A stretch of 64,000 nucleotides of DNA from Welwitschia mirabilis (Eukaryota > Gnetophyta > Gnetopsida > Welwitschiales), in the NCBI GenBank assembly GCA_051453625.1, contig JBOZIK010000001.1:67812626-67876625 (forward strand), in the 5' to 3' direction. Positions 45,591 to 58,150 of the stretch are shown here, in pieces (within the stretch, counting starts at the first letter, position 1; each line of letters starts with the position of its first letter). Position numbers and translations under genes: made by a program. Under the pieces are notes generated by a model. The model worked only from the letters and a program-made list of their open reading frames with translations. It ran no database searches and had not been told where the DNA came from.

Positions 45591-46880
45591 TGAAATATCT
45601 TTGAAACATGATACAGAAATCATATCTAGAGCCCCTTACAAATGTCTCTAGTTCAGTTAACAGAACTAAAAGTGTAGCTAATATCCTTACCAAATAAAGG
45701 CATAATTAAATCAAGCATATCTCCTTGGGTTGCACTAGTCCTATTTATCAAAAAGAAGGATGATGGTCTAAGGCTTTGTGGATATTATGGAATGCTAAGT
45801 TAGGTAACGATTAAGAACAATTATTCCTTACTAAGAATAGAATATCTATTTGATTAGTTAAATTATACAAAAATCTTCTCTAAGATGGATCTTAAAGCAA
45901 GATATTAATGGCTTTAAATTAAGGAAGACAATATTTACAAAACTATCTTTAGAACCTAGAATAGATTTTGAATTTAAGGTTAATTGTTTTGGTCTCACCC
46001 ATGCTCTAGTAGCATTTATGATAGTAAGGAATAGGTTATTTAGAGAATACCTAGATAAATTTGTGGTAGTTTTTATTAATGATATACTAGTGTACTTCCT
46101 AACAAAGGAACCCCATGAATAGCATTTGAGAGTAGTGTTAAATATCTTAAGAATAAGTTACTTCTATGCAAATCTATAAATATGAGCATTGATAATTAAA
46201 AAAAAAAATTTAGATGATGTAGGATCAGAATGACAGTGTTTAAATAGTGACATATTGGCTTATACCAATGTTACTAATAGAAATAAGGAGTTCTATTGGT
46301 CTTATGGGTTATTATAGAAGGTTTATTACAAACTTCTCCAAGATTACTATTCCTTTAATCTCGATATTAAGAAAAGATATCCAATTTGCATGGACTAATC
46401 AATGTGAGGAATCTTTTTAAAATTTAAAAACAACCTTATTTTATCCCCTATTCTAAATATTCTAGAATCAAGGAAACTTTATATAGTTTTTACTAATACA
46501 TTAGGAGAAACAATAGGAGTAGTTTTGATGCAAGATGAGGAGGTTATTGCATATTCCTTTATAACATTAAAAGACCATTAAAAAAATTATTCATTTCATG
46601 ATTCGGAATTAGCTATAATAATGTATGCACTAAAAATTTGAAAGCATTACCTTTATGGAAGCATATAGAAATCTAGATAGATCATAAGNNNNNNNNNNCA
46701 TAAGAGTCTAAAAAATATTCATACCTAGCCCAATCTAAAACTAAAATAGAGAAGATAAGTGGAGTTCTTACAATATTAAGATGTAATAGTGAATTTTCAT
46801 GTAGGTAACACAAATGTGGTGGTTGATGCTTTAAGCGAAAGAAAGCATAAAATTGATAACCTAAGACTAAGAACTAATTT
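45591..46880 (+). pseudogene. Element E reverse transcriptase and RNase H
   Basis: RT motifs in order: a degraded KIDLRSGYHQ region near 45885-45915, CFGLTHALVAFM near 45985-46020, then NRLFREYLDKFVVVFINDIL at about 46030-46090. The catalytic pair FIDD is changed to FIND. RNase H has LYIVFTNTLGETIGVVLMQD (46470-46530), AYSFITLKDH, NYSFHDSELAIIMYALKI (46585-46640) and the DHKSL box, which is split by a 10-N gap (46689-46698) flanked on both sides by CATAAG. Joining the flanks restores DHK-SLK spacing, so that gap is probably spurious. The end reads FHVGNTNVVVDALSERK near 46795-46845. Confidence 0.85.
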
Positions 46881-48600
46881 TTATGAGATAATATTTCATG
46901 CTTAGCAAAATTGTTTCTTATACAAGAAGGTTAGAGAAAAAGGAATAGAAGGATTTAATGTCTATAAATAAAGTTTGGTAAACCATTTGAATAAGGTTAT
47001 GGTACCTAATNNNNNNNNNNNNNNNNNNNNNNNNNNNNNNNNNNNNNNNNNNNNNNNNNNNNNNNNNNNNNNNNNNNNNNNNNNNNNNNNNNNNNNNNNN
47101 NNNNNNNNNNNNNNNNNNNNNNNNNNNNNNNNNNNNNNNNNNNNNNNNNNNNNNNNNNNNNNNNNNNNNNNNNNNNNNNNNNNNNNNNNNNNNNNNNNNN
47201 NNNNNNNNNNNNNNNNNNNNNNNNNNNNNNNNNNNNNNNNNNNNNNNNNNNNNNNNNNNNNNNNNNNNNNNNNNNNNNNNNNNNNNNNNNNNNNNNNNNN
47301 NNNNNNNNNNNNNNNNNNNNNNNNNNNNNNNNNNNNNNNNNNNNNNNNNNNNNNNNNNNNNNNNNNNNNNNNNNNNNNNNNNNNNNNNNNNNNNNNNNNN
47401 NNNNNNNNNNNNNNNNNNNNNNNNNNNNNNNNNNNNNNNNNNNNTAGGTTTAGTAAACCATTTAAATAAGGTTATGGTACCTAATTTTGAGCATATCAAG
47501 AAGATGATTTTTGATGAATTTTATATAACCAAGTACTTTATTCACCCGAGTGTTAACAAAATGCATAAAAATATCAAGCAATACTATTGGTGATTTGAAA
47601 TAAAATTTGAAATAACACAAAAAAAAAAGTGGCAAAATGAATGACTTATCCACTAGTTAAAGTAGAGCATAGATACCCAACAGGAACTTGATATCCTCAT
47701 GTGGTTCGAGCATGAAAATGGAAGATCATTGGGATAAATTTTATCATAGATTTACCTAAATTAAAGAAAGGGGTTGATTTCATAATGATGGTTGCAGATA
47801 TGCTAATAGAAAGTTCTTACTTTTTCCTAATTTGAACTACATTTTTAGCTAAAATAATTGCAAAAGAATATATGAAAAATTTAGTAAAGCTTCATGGAGT
47901 TCCTAAAGTAATTATTTCAAATAAGATTAATAAGTTTACATGCAAGTGTTGGACAACTTTTAATAAGGACATTGACACTAAATTAAATTCAAGTATATCC
48001 TTTCACCCTCTAATAGGTGAACAAATAGAAAGAACTAATCAGATTTTAGAAGATTTAGTAAAACTAATAATTTTAAATTTGGATGATTCATGAGTGGATC
48101 ATTTACCCTTGGTTGAGTTTACTTATAATAATAGTTTTTAAGAATCTATTAGGTGTAAACCATTTGAAGCTCTTTATGGAAGAGTTTATAGAACACTAAT
48201 ATTTTGATTTAATTCCATTGATAAGAAGATATTGAAAGTTTTATCTATTCAAAATTGAAAGAAAAAGTCAAATTAACCAAGTAAAGACTACTAAAGATAA
48301 AATATAGATAGGTCAAATATGCTAATAGAAAGAGAAGGCATATTGAATTTTAGGAAGAAGACCATGTTTTTCTTAAGATACCCCATTTAAAGGTATATTT
48401 CATTTTGGTAAGAAGGAAAAGTTGACATGAAATTATATAGAACAATTTTAGATAATAAAAAAAAGTTGGTCCTATAGCCTATGAACTAGCTTCACCATCA
48501 TAATTATTAGCACTTCATAATGTTTTTCATCTTTCATCATTAAGGAAATGTATTTCTAATGTAACAAAGATAATTCATATGCAGAAACTAAATATTTAGC
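46881..48600 (+). pseudogene. Element E integrase
   Basis: The zinc-binding N-terminus is partly hidden by the 434-N gap (47011-47444). The same 33 bases (GTAAACCATTT to GGTACCTAAT) lie on both sides of the gap. After it come FIHPSVNKMHKNIKQYYW (47530-47590) and fragments of the core near 47750-47850. A 73-codon frame at 47872-48093 has LHGVPKVIISNKINKFTCK (with Asn replacing the catalytic Asp of SDRD), SISFHPLIGEQIERTNQILE and LVKLI. LVEFTYNNSF and FEALYGRVY follow to about 48195. Further C-terminal sequence is present to about 48600, with HVSMLRK-like segments in shifted frames. Confidence 0.8.
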
Positions 48601-48790
48601 CTAATTATACATTTAAGTCTCAACCAATTTGAATTTTAGATAAAAATTAAGTTAAACTCAAAGATAAAAAAATTCAACTATATAAAGTGCTATGGTCAGG
48701 TCAGACTAAAGTAGAAGTAACGTGGAAATTTGAAAATGATATTTTACACTAAAAACCTAAAATTTTTATAAGTTTATACAATGAAACTCC
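48601..48790 (+). pseudogene. Element E chromodomain-like C-terminal tail
   Basis: KIQLYKVLWSGQTKVEVTW, then KFENDIL and KPKIFI (about 48665-48770), matches the C-terminal chromodomain of Tekay/Del elements, where the pattern is KVLWxNxxxEEATWExExxM. It is preceded by PNYTFKSQPI and ILDKN, also typical of that lineage. In active relatives the module targets integration to chromatin. Confidence 0.7.
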
Positions 48791-48792
48791 TT

Positions 48793-48806
48793 AAAGAGGA
48801 GAAAAT
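48793..48806 (+). promoter_or_regulatory. Polypurine tract of element E
   Basis: AAAGAGGAGAAAAT abuts the 3' LTR start TGTCATGCCCTCAC. Confidence 0.8.
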
Positions 48807-51692
48807 TGTCATGCCCTCACTCTCAGAGCCAAGGAAGAATTAAATTTTGATATGAATTATTCATGCTCAATAAAGTTTAAAGTTAATGATTATGAAAGAT
48901 GAATTTTTTTTTATGTGAGATTTGTTATTTTAAAAATATGCTAAGGCTTTAAATGATTATTAAAAATCTATTTCTTATTTTTATTTTAAAAGAAATTTAT
49001 CTTTATCATTATTTTTCCTCAAAGCCTAAGTGTGAATAAGAGGTTTTAGAGAAAAGCTAAGTGGTCACTTAGAAACTTAACACCTTATCAAAATTTTCTA
49101 TAAATATGTTGAAACTTAAAGGTCTTATCTCTTTTTTATTCTTCTCAAGTTTTTCTTTAGCTTTTGCCCTTGCAACTCAAGAAGAAGACCTTGAAATTTT
49201 AAAATCTACACATTTTTCTACTTTCTTCAATGTGATTCTAGCTACTTTAGCTTCTTTGGTAGTGATTAATTTGTTTTACAATGCTAAAATACTTTATATT
49301 TGTCAAATTGCTATCTATTTTCTTCAATATTTTCTTATTTTGGATGGTTGTTACTTTTGAAGAATTTCTATTTTTCTTTATTTGAAAATTTTAGGGTAAT
49401 ATTTCGTAGGCCTTGGAGTAAAGTTGAACTTTTATGCTTTACTTATTAAACAACAAAAATAAAATTTGGATAGGGAAATGAGGTGATGCACACTTTAAAG
49501 AGGATATCATCTGTTAGACTTCCATAACTGAGAAGGTGAACTACTAGGAAGAGTAATGAAAAAAGTATAAAAATGAATGAAATCCCTCCTGATCATGAAT
49601 ACTTGTGTTGCTAAAACTGTGAATTTTTTGGGGCATACTGAGAATTGTACTTTTTATGTTTTTTATCCATATCATTTTGTCACAGGTTCAGGGGCTGCTT
49701 AGCAAGTTGGTCATTAAGTGGTGATGGTAGAAATCTGGGTAAGAAATTTCTATCATCTCCCTTAACTCTTAAGGCCCTGTAATGTAAAGTGTTGTAAGCT
49801 TAGTGTAGTATTTTTTACTAAAAGAAAAATTATCCCTCAAGCCAATTTGTAATGCCTAGTACTTGTGTAGCTTAATTTATAAAAATGCAAATATGTAAAT
49901 CATTTTTTAGACTCTCATTGTAATATAATCTAATAGAAAAATCTATTTTTTTCCCTTGCAAGAAATGCATACCTGTGTATTTTCCTTTTTCAAGGAAATT
50001 TTCTTATTCATGGAAATAGCTAGGAGAAGGTTTATGCATTATTTAAATTATTGTACATCCCCTTTTTAATTCCTTGACTCCCTAATTGAATTTCTCAATG
50101 ACCCCTCTTGAATTCACTTCTCCTTCTCCCTTAAGGGTTCTTGATCCTCCCATTGAGTTTCTTGATGACTAGCCTCAAATCCATTTCTTTTTCTCATTCC
50201 CAAGTTTTTGGACCCTTCGTCCCCCTCTTGCACCCCCTAATTGAGGTTTTTGATGACTCCTCTTGAATCTACTCCCTTTCCCTCCCTCCCTTAGGGGTTC
50301 TGGATCTACCCCCCCTCTAACTAAGTCTCTCGATGAACCCCCTTAAATCTATTTAACCCTACTTTCCCTATACATTTATGCCTTAAATTCCTCCCCTAAC
50401 TTGCATTTACCTATAAATATTCCTCCCTTATTTCCCCCCACCCACCTAAAACAAAAAAATTAAAAAAAGGGAAAAAAATCTCTTCATTTAATCTCCTCCC
50501 TTTAAAGGGTTCTTGACACATCATCTAGTTTCTTGATAAATCCCCTCAAATCCACTCTTTTCCTTTTCCCCTTTAAAGGGTCATTGACTCCTTCCATTGA
50601 TTTTCTTGATGATGCCCCTCAAATTTACTCATTCTCTTCATCTCCCATGCCACCCCATTAAAGGATCCATGACCCCCTAGTCGAGTTTCTTAATGATATC
50701 TCTTGAATCCATCTATGTCCCTTTATCTACCTTCCTTCCTTCATAAAGTTCTCAACTCTTCCTTCCTTTCCCCTCCTATTTTTCAATTTCTTGACAACCC
50801 CCTTCCCTCCCCACTACCTCCCTAACACCCTAATCCATCCTAATACCCTTTCCCCCTCAAAAACCTATTCTATAAATTCTTCTTTCTCTTATATCTTTTC
50901 AACATCATTACATACCTCTCCTGTAGTACTTCTCTTAACTTACAAGCTCTTTCACATAGTATTTTAAAAGTTCTTAATCTTCCAAAATGCACATTAAAGG
51001 AATAAAGAAAATTAAGATTATGTTGTTGGGAATTTTTTTCAATTACAACCATGGGTTACCCCATCCTAATCCTATCAAACTCTTTTAAAATAGCATTTTA
51101 GAAGTGTCTAAGGTTTTAAAATACCAACTAGAATAGTAAAAAGGGATTATAAATGGTAATTTTAATATCTTTTCTTATAGATGGAGTGCAATTTTATTTT
51201 TTTAACTAAGCTACAATGGGTCAGAATTTATCCTTGTAAAGTCCTTCCTATTAGAGTTAAATTTTGGATTTGTATTTATTCTTTTATTTTAGCCCTAGCT
51301 ATAGGGATTTGTTTATGGGTTTTAAAAATTAACTTATTTCTTCTGATTTCCTTTTTATATTTGCTCTTGTAAATAGCTTTTTATTTTAATTAGTCAGCTT
51401 TTGAGTTAATTGAAAATAACAACATAAGTAGTGTAATGTTTAGCTTATTTTTCTACAGTAAACATTATCCTTAAAAATGGTATATTTAATTTGTTTTATC
51501 TCTTTCCATTAGCTCTCTAAAGTTCTTATACTTTGGAAAGCTAATACGAAAGGGTAACCTTAGGGCTTAATAAAAGAACTTTTAAGGGAAAAATTTTAAT
51601 AAGTAAAAATGTTCTCACATAGATCCTAAGGAACTTTATAGTGCTACTCTCTAAATTTCTTGGACTTTGGAAAGCTAATATGGAAGGGTAAA
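48807..51692 (+). repeat. Element E 3' LTR, left part
   Basis: Colinear with 40083 to about 43500, but with the pyrimidine-rich minisatellite expanded (about 50053-50880). A deletion relative to the 5' LTR lies after about 51510. The 133-base array begins at about 51512 and is cut by element F after GAAGGGTAAA. The open frame at 49106-49360 falls at the TATA/leader position and is closed in the 5' LTR. Confidence 0.85.
51688..51692. repeat. Probable target-site duplication of element F, left (GTAAA)
   Basis: GTAAA is matched by ATAAA at 59010-59014. The LTR array unit reads GGGTAAACCTTA, so the flanks rejoin correctly across F. Confidence 0.65.
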
Positions 51693-54152
51693 TATCACAA
51701 CCTAGTTTTTGGATTGGACTTAAGAGGCATTAATTTTTTTAAACTAAATTATATTACATTGATTAAACATTATAGCAGATTAATTAGGTTTTGATTAAAA
51801 GACTTACATCTTAGTTACCCACAGGATTTATGTCAAGTGAACTATGTGATGATAGCTTACTTGACTAATATCACAACCAATCTAAAATTTATTTAGAAAT
51901 CTTGATTAGAAGCATATAAAAGAACTGTGTAGATTGTAGTCAAGTGATTGATTACATCAATAGCTAAGAAATTATGCCTATGTAATCCTCATTTGGAGGA
52001 GTTCAGACCATATGTAGCTCTATCTTGGACCTTGTTCTAATATCTATTAATATGCATCTGCATAAGATAGATCAAATTAGTCTGTATTAGTGGCATATGA
52101 AAATCCTAGACATGAAAAAAAATGCAAGGAATAATGCAAGAACTCAATATTCAAAACTTGTCTACCATTTAAAGGACTAGTATTATACAAATATGTAGAT
52201 ATGTGTTTGTATATTAAAGGTCATTTGTTATAATTATTAATTTTCTACTTTAATAATGTGTGTATGTATTTACCAATCTTAGCCTTTAGGAGCTTTAATT
52301 CCTCCTTTTATTATTTCATCCATCATACTTATTTCTTCATGTGTCTATTTCTAACATTAATCTACTCTTAGAAATAAAACATGTTTACCTTTATAATATA
52401 TACATGTAATATTATACATATAAAATATAATATCATGCATATAATAAAATATTATTACACACACACACACACACACAAAAAAAAATACATATATATATAT
52501 ATACATATATTATCCATATGAAATAATATTTATGCAATATAATATATTATAATATAATATAATATATGTAACATTATGCATAGGAGATAACATATTACAT
52601 TATATAATATATTATAATATAATATATTATATAATGTATAATATAATAAAATATATGTAACATTATGCATAGGAGATAACATAATATAATATAATATAAT
52701 ATAATATAATATAATATAACATTATTTTATGACATAATATAATATAATATGATGTAATTTAATATTATAAATATGTATTATGTAATATAGAATGTGGTAT
52801 AATAATATAATATTAATAAATAAAAACATAGCATAGAGAGACAAACATATTACGTATCGGATAAATATTGACTAATCAATCCCATTGATAACAATACAAT
52901 TTTGTTACTAATATTAGTGATAATGAAACATACTTTAAATTACATGCAAATAATTATTATGAGTATTTAAAATATGATATAATGAACTACATCATAATTT
53001 ATAAGAGTGATACTTTCTTCTAACTTGCTAAGTTATTTTAGTCTTTACTTAACTTTTATATGTAAAATTACCAAATATTATCAACTTAATATTGCTAGTT
53101 ATATGTAACTTAAGTCATTATAAAGAGGCACATCCTAAAAGTCTTTGCCACAATCCATAAGGAAATAGTTTTTATAGATTTAAATTATCATTTTGTTTTA
53201 TTTTTATTTCATTTTATTATTTAACATGTTCATTTTGTTGTACAAAGTAGTTACATTGAAAGAGAAAGGTTTTGGTTGAAATGAAGACTCTCATTAAAAC
53301 ATTTTCACATCTATCTAAAAGTGATGTAATTATTTAATGAAAGAAATCGAAATGAGCTATTAAGTAAAATTATCCTCTTCTTTGAAAACTATGTTGTGTA
53401 AATCGAAATGCTTAATGTTAAAACCATAAACATTTCAAACCAAATCTAAAGAAACAATTAACCTATTTGGGAGAGTTAATGAATCAATAATAAAATCCAA
53501 TGACAAAAACATCAACCAATGTCTAGATTAATCCATCATAAAACTATAGTTATGAGTAACTAATAAACAAATGCATAAAGAATCTCATCATTTAAAAGTT
53601 TGTGAGGCTTTAAAATCTCCATTACTCTTTGATATTATTCCACAATGATTTACAAAATGAGATACAAAAGTTTAAAATCTAGGGAAAGAAGCATAAACCA
53701 GGCTTCTCAGGTTTTCCATTGGTTCATTTGAAAATGCAATAATGGATTCTTTTTCTTTTTAATATACTGATATTTGAAAGGCTCCTTAAGATAGTTTATA
53801 AGCATGGAAGTACAGAGATTAGTGCAGGTAATATAACTCATACTAGTAAAATTGTAAAACGGTGCTGCTACTGCTTATGCTACCAATCCCACCATGGATG
53901 TTTTCTCCTCCTATGTACCTTCTTCCTAATTCAATTATTTAAAGAAATAAAACTTTGATGTTAAGTGTGGATATAAGAAAAGCTTCTTTTCACCTAAATC
54001 CACCATGGAATAGTGGCCTAAAATCAGATTTGCTGAGTTATGACTCTGCATCTTTATAAAGTTAGAAATGCACATTGATTTTCATGGTATACACTTTAAT
54101 AAAAGGCACATCCTTTAATGAAAAAAATATTTTAGTGGGTTGGGGTGATACA
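51693..54152 (-). repeat. Element F LTR copy L1 (3' LTR)
   Basis: Starts TATCACAACCTAGTTTTTGGATTGGACTTAAGAGGC and ends GGGTTGGGGTGATACA on the + strand, 2460 bases. It contains an A+T microsatellite zone (52437-52812) with a CA run. From about 52820 to the end it matches L3 (57120-59009). Confidence 0.8.
52437..52812. repeat. (CA)n and TAATA-type satellite zone in L1
   Basis: A CA dinucleotide run at about 52456-52478, a TATATA run, then many ATAAT/TATAA pentamers, including an uninterrupted block at 52681-52719. The segment GTAACATTATGCATAGGAGATAACAT occurs twice within it. Confidence 0.9.
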
Positions 54153-54271
54153 TTATCCCCCTTTTAAGAGGTTTCTCTCCTCAGAAACTACTTAAGCCAT
54201 TTAACACTCTAGCAAAAACCATTAATATACTAATTAAGTGATGGATCCAAACCTAAATTATGATATTAACA
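54153..54271 (-). other. Element F internal region (119 bases)
   Basis: On the - strand it begins next to L2 with TAATATCATAATTTAGGTTT, a decayed form of TGGTATCAGAGCxTAGGTT (primer site plus flank). It ends with CCTCTTAAAAGGGGGATAA, a polypurine tract abutting L1 and preceded by GAGGAGAGAAA as in gypsy polyprotein tails. Primer site and polypurine tract are almost adjacent. Confidence 0.65.
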
Positions 54272-55981
54272 TGTCATAACCTGGTTTTTGGATTGAACTT
54301 AAGAGGCACTAAATTATTTATTTTATTCCTTTTTTTAAAGATAAATTACATTACATTAACTAAAAATTATAGTAGATTAATTAGATTATGACTTAGAGAC
54401 TTACCTCTTAGTTATCCATGGGATTACATTAAGTGAACTATGTGATAATAGCTCACCTGACTAATATCAAAACCAATCTTAAGGTTAATTAGAAATCTCA
54501 ATTAGGAGCACATATAATAAGTGTGTAGGTTGTAGTCGAGTGGTTGGTTTCACCAGTAGCTAAGAAACCATGCCTATGTAATCTTCGTCTGGAGCAATTT
54601 AGATCACGTATAGTGCTATCTTGGATTTCATTCCAATCTCCACCGATATGCACGAGTATAAGATAAATTAAGGTGGTTTGTATCAGTGGCATGTGGCAAT
54701 CCTAAGTATAAAAGAATGTAAAGAATAATTCAAGAATTCAATATTCAAATCACTATCAACAGATGTTACAGACAAATATATGAGCATAATCATAATAGTT
54801 ATATGTAAAAGTATAGGAGGCAACGAGTCAAAAACTCTCGAGGTTAAAAAATTTAATCCTATTAAGAAAATCTAATGCATAAATGATAACAACGCACATG
54901 TATATTAACATAAATCAGATATATGGATACTTGAGTATATAAATATAGTAAATCCCCTGGTCACTTGGCCAAACTAATCCATTAGCCGTCCACCATTACC
55001 AATCATAAGAGACCTCCTCATATCTCACTATCACATCTTGGTGGGTGCTAATGGGAGGGAATATATTATAATAGAGTATTATTATAGTAAAGTCATGCAT
55101 AAATATGATTAACACACACACACATACATATAGACACATACACAGACTCCATTTTAGCAAGGTACCTCTTAACTGCTCCTTTTATAACGTATCATAATAA
55201 ATCTAAAAAAAATGTATAAATATAAAATACCCAAGAGAATAGCCTATATGCCAATGATTAAGTCTCTAGCCTCAATAGACTTATATTAATAGAAGTCAAA
55301 GCATAAAAGTCACTAATTAAGTACCTAATTGTTTCAATAAGCATCATAGAATAATCATATTAAGATTATATCATTTTGTATGCAAGATAATAAATGATTA
55401 ATTGGAACATTTAACTCAAATGCATGAACATGGAAGAAAATACTTTTAACAGTACATACCTGAAAATCGTTAAGAATACTAGTAGGAACCATGATCATTG
55501 ACGACTGTGCTAAAACCTACATCATTTTATAACTATACTAGCATACTATAACTACATTAATCCCACTAAAAGCAACATGATTATTCATTAGTAACCAATA
55601 ACATCTAACATTCATTATAAATTAATTACTAAGTGACTAAGTATGACAAAGCATTCTATTGATATAAAATAATAACAACATTATTAAGGTACCCAAAGAT
55701 GAATATTTAATCTTATCTAGACACTTACTTCATCATGTAACTATTCCTAACGTTAAATGCTCTTAAGAATAAAACATGTTTTTCCATTATAATATACACA
55801 TCTAATATAGTGTATGTATGCATCATAATATAATAGTCATACAACGTAATTTAATATAATATACATTATATAATATGGTATAATATAATATAACATAATA
55901 TAATTATATTAGCACATACTGCAATGCATTAAATAGCACACACCCTAGTGCAAAGTATATTATAGTAGTTGGGATGTTATA
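54272..55981 (-). repeat. Element F LTR copy L2 (diverged, middle copy)
   Basis: The first 500 bases (TGTCATAACCTGGTTTTTGG onward) match L1. About 54780-55735 has no counterpart in L1 or L3, and about 1.3 kb present in L1 and L3 after the A+T satellite is missing. It ends TTGGGATGTTATA, like the LTR end, followed by a polypurine-like sequence before the gap. The open frame at 54498-54692 lies within conserved LTR and is not a gene. Confidence 0.65.
55800..55920. repeat. A+T pentamer satellite in L2
   Basis: ATAAT/TATAA pentamers follow the AAAACATGTTTTTCCATTATAATATACACAT segment, at the same place in the LTR as in L1 and L3. Confidence 0.8.
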
Positions 55982-56639
55982 CTATATCTTGATACTTCCT
56001 CATGAGNNNNNNNNNNNNNNNNNNNNNNNNNNNNNNNNNNNNNNNNNNNNNNNNNNNNNNNNNNNNNNNNNNNNNNNNNNNNNNNNNNNNNNNNNNNNNN
56101 NNNNNNAAATCTCAATTAGGAGCACATAACAGAAGTGTGTAGGTTGCAATCGAGTGGTTGGTTGCATTAATAGCTAAGAAATTACACCTTTGTAATCCTC
56201 ATCCAAAGGAGTTTAAAACATAGTAGCTCTATCTTGGATCTCGTTCTAATCTCCACTAATATGCATGAGCTTAAAATAGATCAAAATGGTCCATATAAGT
56301 GGCATGTAAGAATCCTAGGCAAAAAAAGATGTAGGGAATAATGAAAGGACTTAATATTCAAAACTTATCTATCATTTAAAGGATTAGTATTATACACATA
56401 TGTAGATATATGTTTGTGTATTAAGGATATTTGATATAGTTATTAATTTCTTAGTTTAATAATATGTATACATACTTTGCCAATCTTAGCTTTCAAGAGC
56501 TCTAATTCCTCCTTTTATTATTTCATCTATCGTACTTATTTCTTCATGTGTTTATTCCTAACATTAACCTACTGTTAGGACTAAAACATGTTTTGCCTTT
56601 ATAATATATACAAGTCATAGTATACATAAGAGTTAGCAT

Positions 56640-57120
56640 GAGACAAGATAATATAATATCATGCATATAATATAATATAATATAATATAATATAATATAA
56701 TATAATATAATATAATATACACATATTATATTATGCATATGAGACAACATAATATAAATAATATAATATTTATGTAATATAATACATTATAATATAATAT
56801 ATAATATAATATATATGCATCATAATACTATGTATATGTGCAATGTAATATAATATAATACATTATGATATGACATGATATGATATGATATAATATAATA
56901 TAATATAATATATATAACATTATGCATAGGAGATAACATAACGTAATATAATATAATATATTATATTACAATGTAATACAATATTATATAGTATAGTATA
57001 ATATAACATAATGTAATATAATGTTATTTTATAATATAATTTTATATAATATGATGTAATTTAATATTATAAATATGTATTATGTAACATAGAATGTAGC
57101 ATAATAATATAATATTAATA
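56640..57120. repeat. A+T pentamer satellite in L3
   Basis: Includes about ten perfect TAATA units at 56666-56718 and further TATGA/TATAA variants (GATATGATATGATATAATATAAT). The Tyr/Ile-rich open frame on the - strand here is translation of this repeat. Confidence 0.9.
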
Positions 57121-57609
57121 AATAAAAGCATAGCATAAAGAAAAAAACACATTATATATTAGATAGATATTGACTAAACCAATCCCATTTATAAAAATAT
57201 ATTTTGTTACCAATATTGATGACAATGAAACATAATTCAAATTACATGCAAATAATTATTATGAAGTTCAGTTATTTAAAATATGATATAATGAACTACA
57301 CCATAATCTGTAGGAGTGATACTTCCTTCTAACTTGCTAGTTTATTTTAGTCTTTACTTAACTTTTATATGTAAAATTACCAAATATTATCAACTTAATA
57401 TTGTTAAAAATATATAACTTAAGTTATCATAAAGAGGCACATCCTAAAAGCCTTTGACACAACCCATAAGAAAATAATTTTTATTGATTTAAATTATTAT
57501 TTGATTTTATTTTTATTTCATTTTATTATGTAACATGTTCATCTTGTTATACAAAGTAACTACATTAAAAAAGAAAAGGTTCTGGTTAAAATGAAGACTC
57601 TCATTAAAA

Positions 57610-58150
57610 CGTATTTCTATGAAACATGCTAAATTAATTTGGATCAGGCTTGATTGGTCTTGTAAAATCAAAACACTTGTAGGTTTTATCTATGATTAGA
57701 TTTTTTAAACAATATTGCTTTTTTGCAAGAAAATGATTTTAATCCCTACTAAATATTTTCTTTTCTAGGTAACTGACACTCGCTTCCCATTTCTGATAAC
57801 ATGGCAAAATTCAATTTAAGACAGATTGTTGGCATAGTGTCAACAATTCAAGTGATTTGTAGCAATAACATCATATTTAATTAATAAAACTCATAGTAGT
57901 TGGAACTCAAAAAAGAAAGTGTTTGTACAGGAGATGAATGTTTTTGCTTAAATCATGTTTGACTTGGTAACTTTTTATTTGAAAAGTCATAAATAAAGTT
58001 TGTAGAGATAAAATCCAAAATAGGGATTGACAAATCCAAGATAAAAATGAAAACTTAAGAAACAATGAAAAAAGCATAAGAAGACACAAACATTCATTGC
58101 TAATTCCAAAATGAAATGGGCATTAACCATAAAATACATTGACAAAAAAC
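57610..58150. mobile_element. 541-base insertion of unknown type in L3
   Basis: Absent from L1, which reads straight through TCATTAAAACATTTTCACATC. The insertion is flanked by TTAAAA on both sides (57604-57609 and 58151-58156), a possible 6-base target duplication. No terminal inverted repeat, poly-A tail or known domain is clear. It includes TTTTCTAGGTAACTGACACTC near 57765, which looks like an intron acceptor next to coding sequence, so captured host gene DNA is possible. Confidence 0.45.

Noticed and set aside
46918-47499. Open frames on both strands across the 434-N gap
   Set aside because: They owe their length to N; the true integrase is on the + strand in another frame.
49106-49360. 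84-codon open frame with a signal-peptide-like hydrophobic start
   Set aside because: It lies in E's 3' LTR right after the TATA box; the matching place in the 5' LTR is closed by stops, and the hydrophobicity follows from T-rich sequence.
56544-56750. Tyr/Ile/Leu repeat protein on the - strand
   Set aside because: It is translation of the TAATA pentamer satellite.
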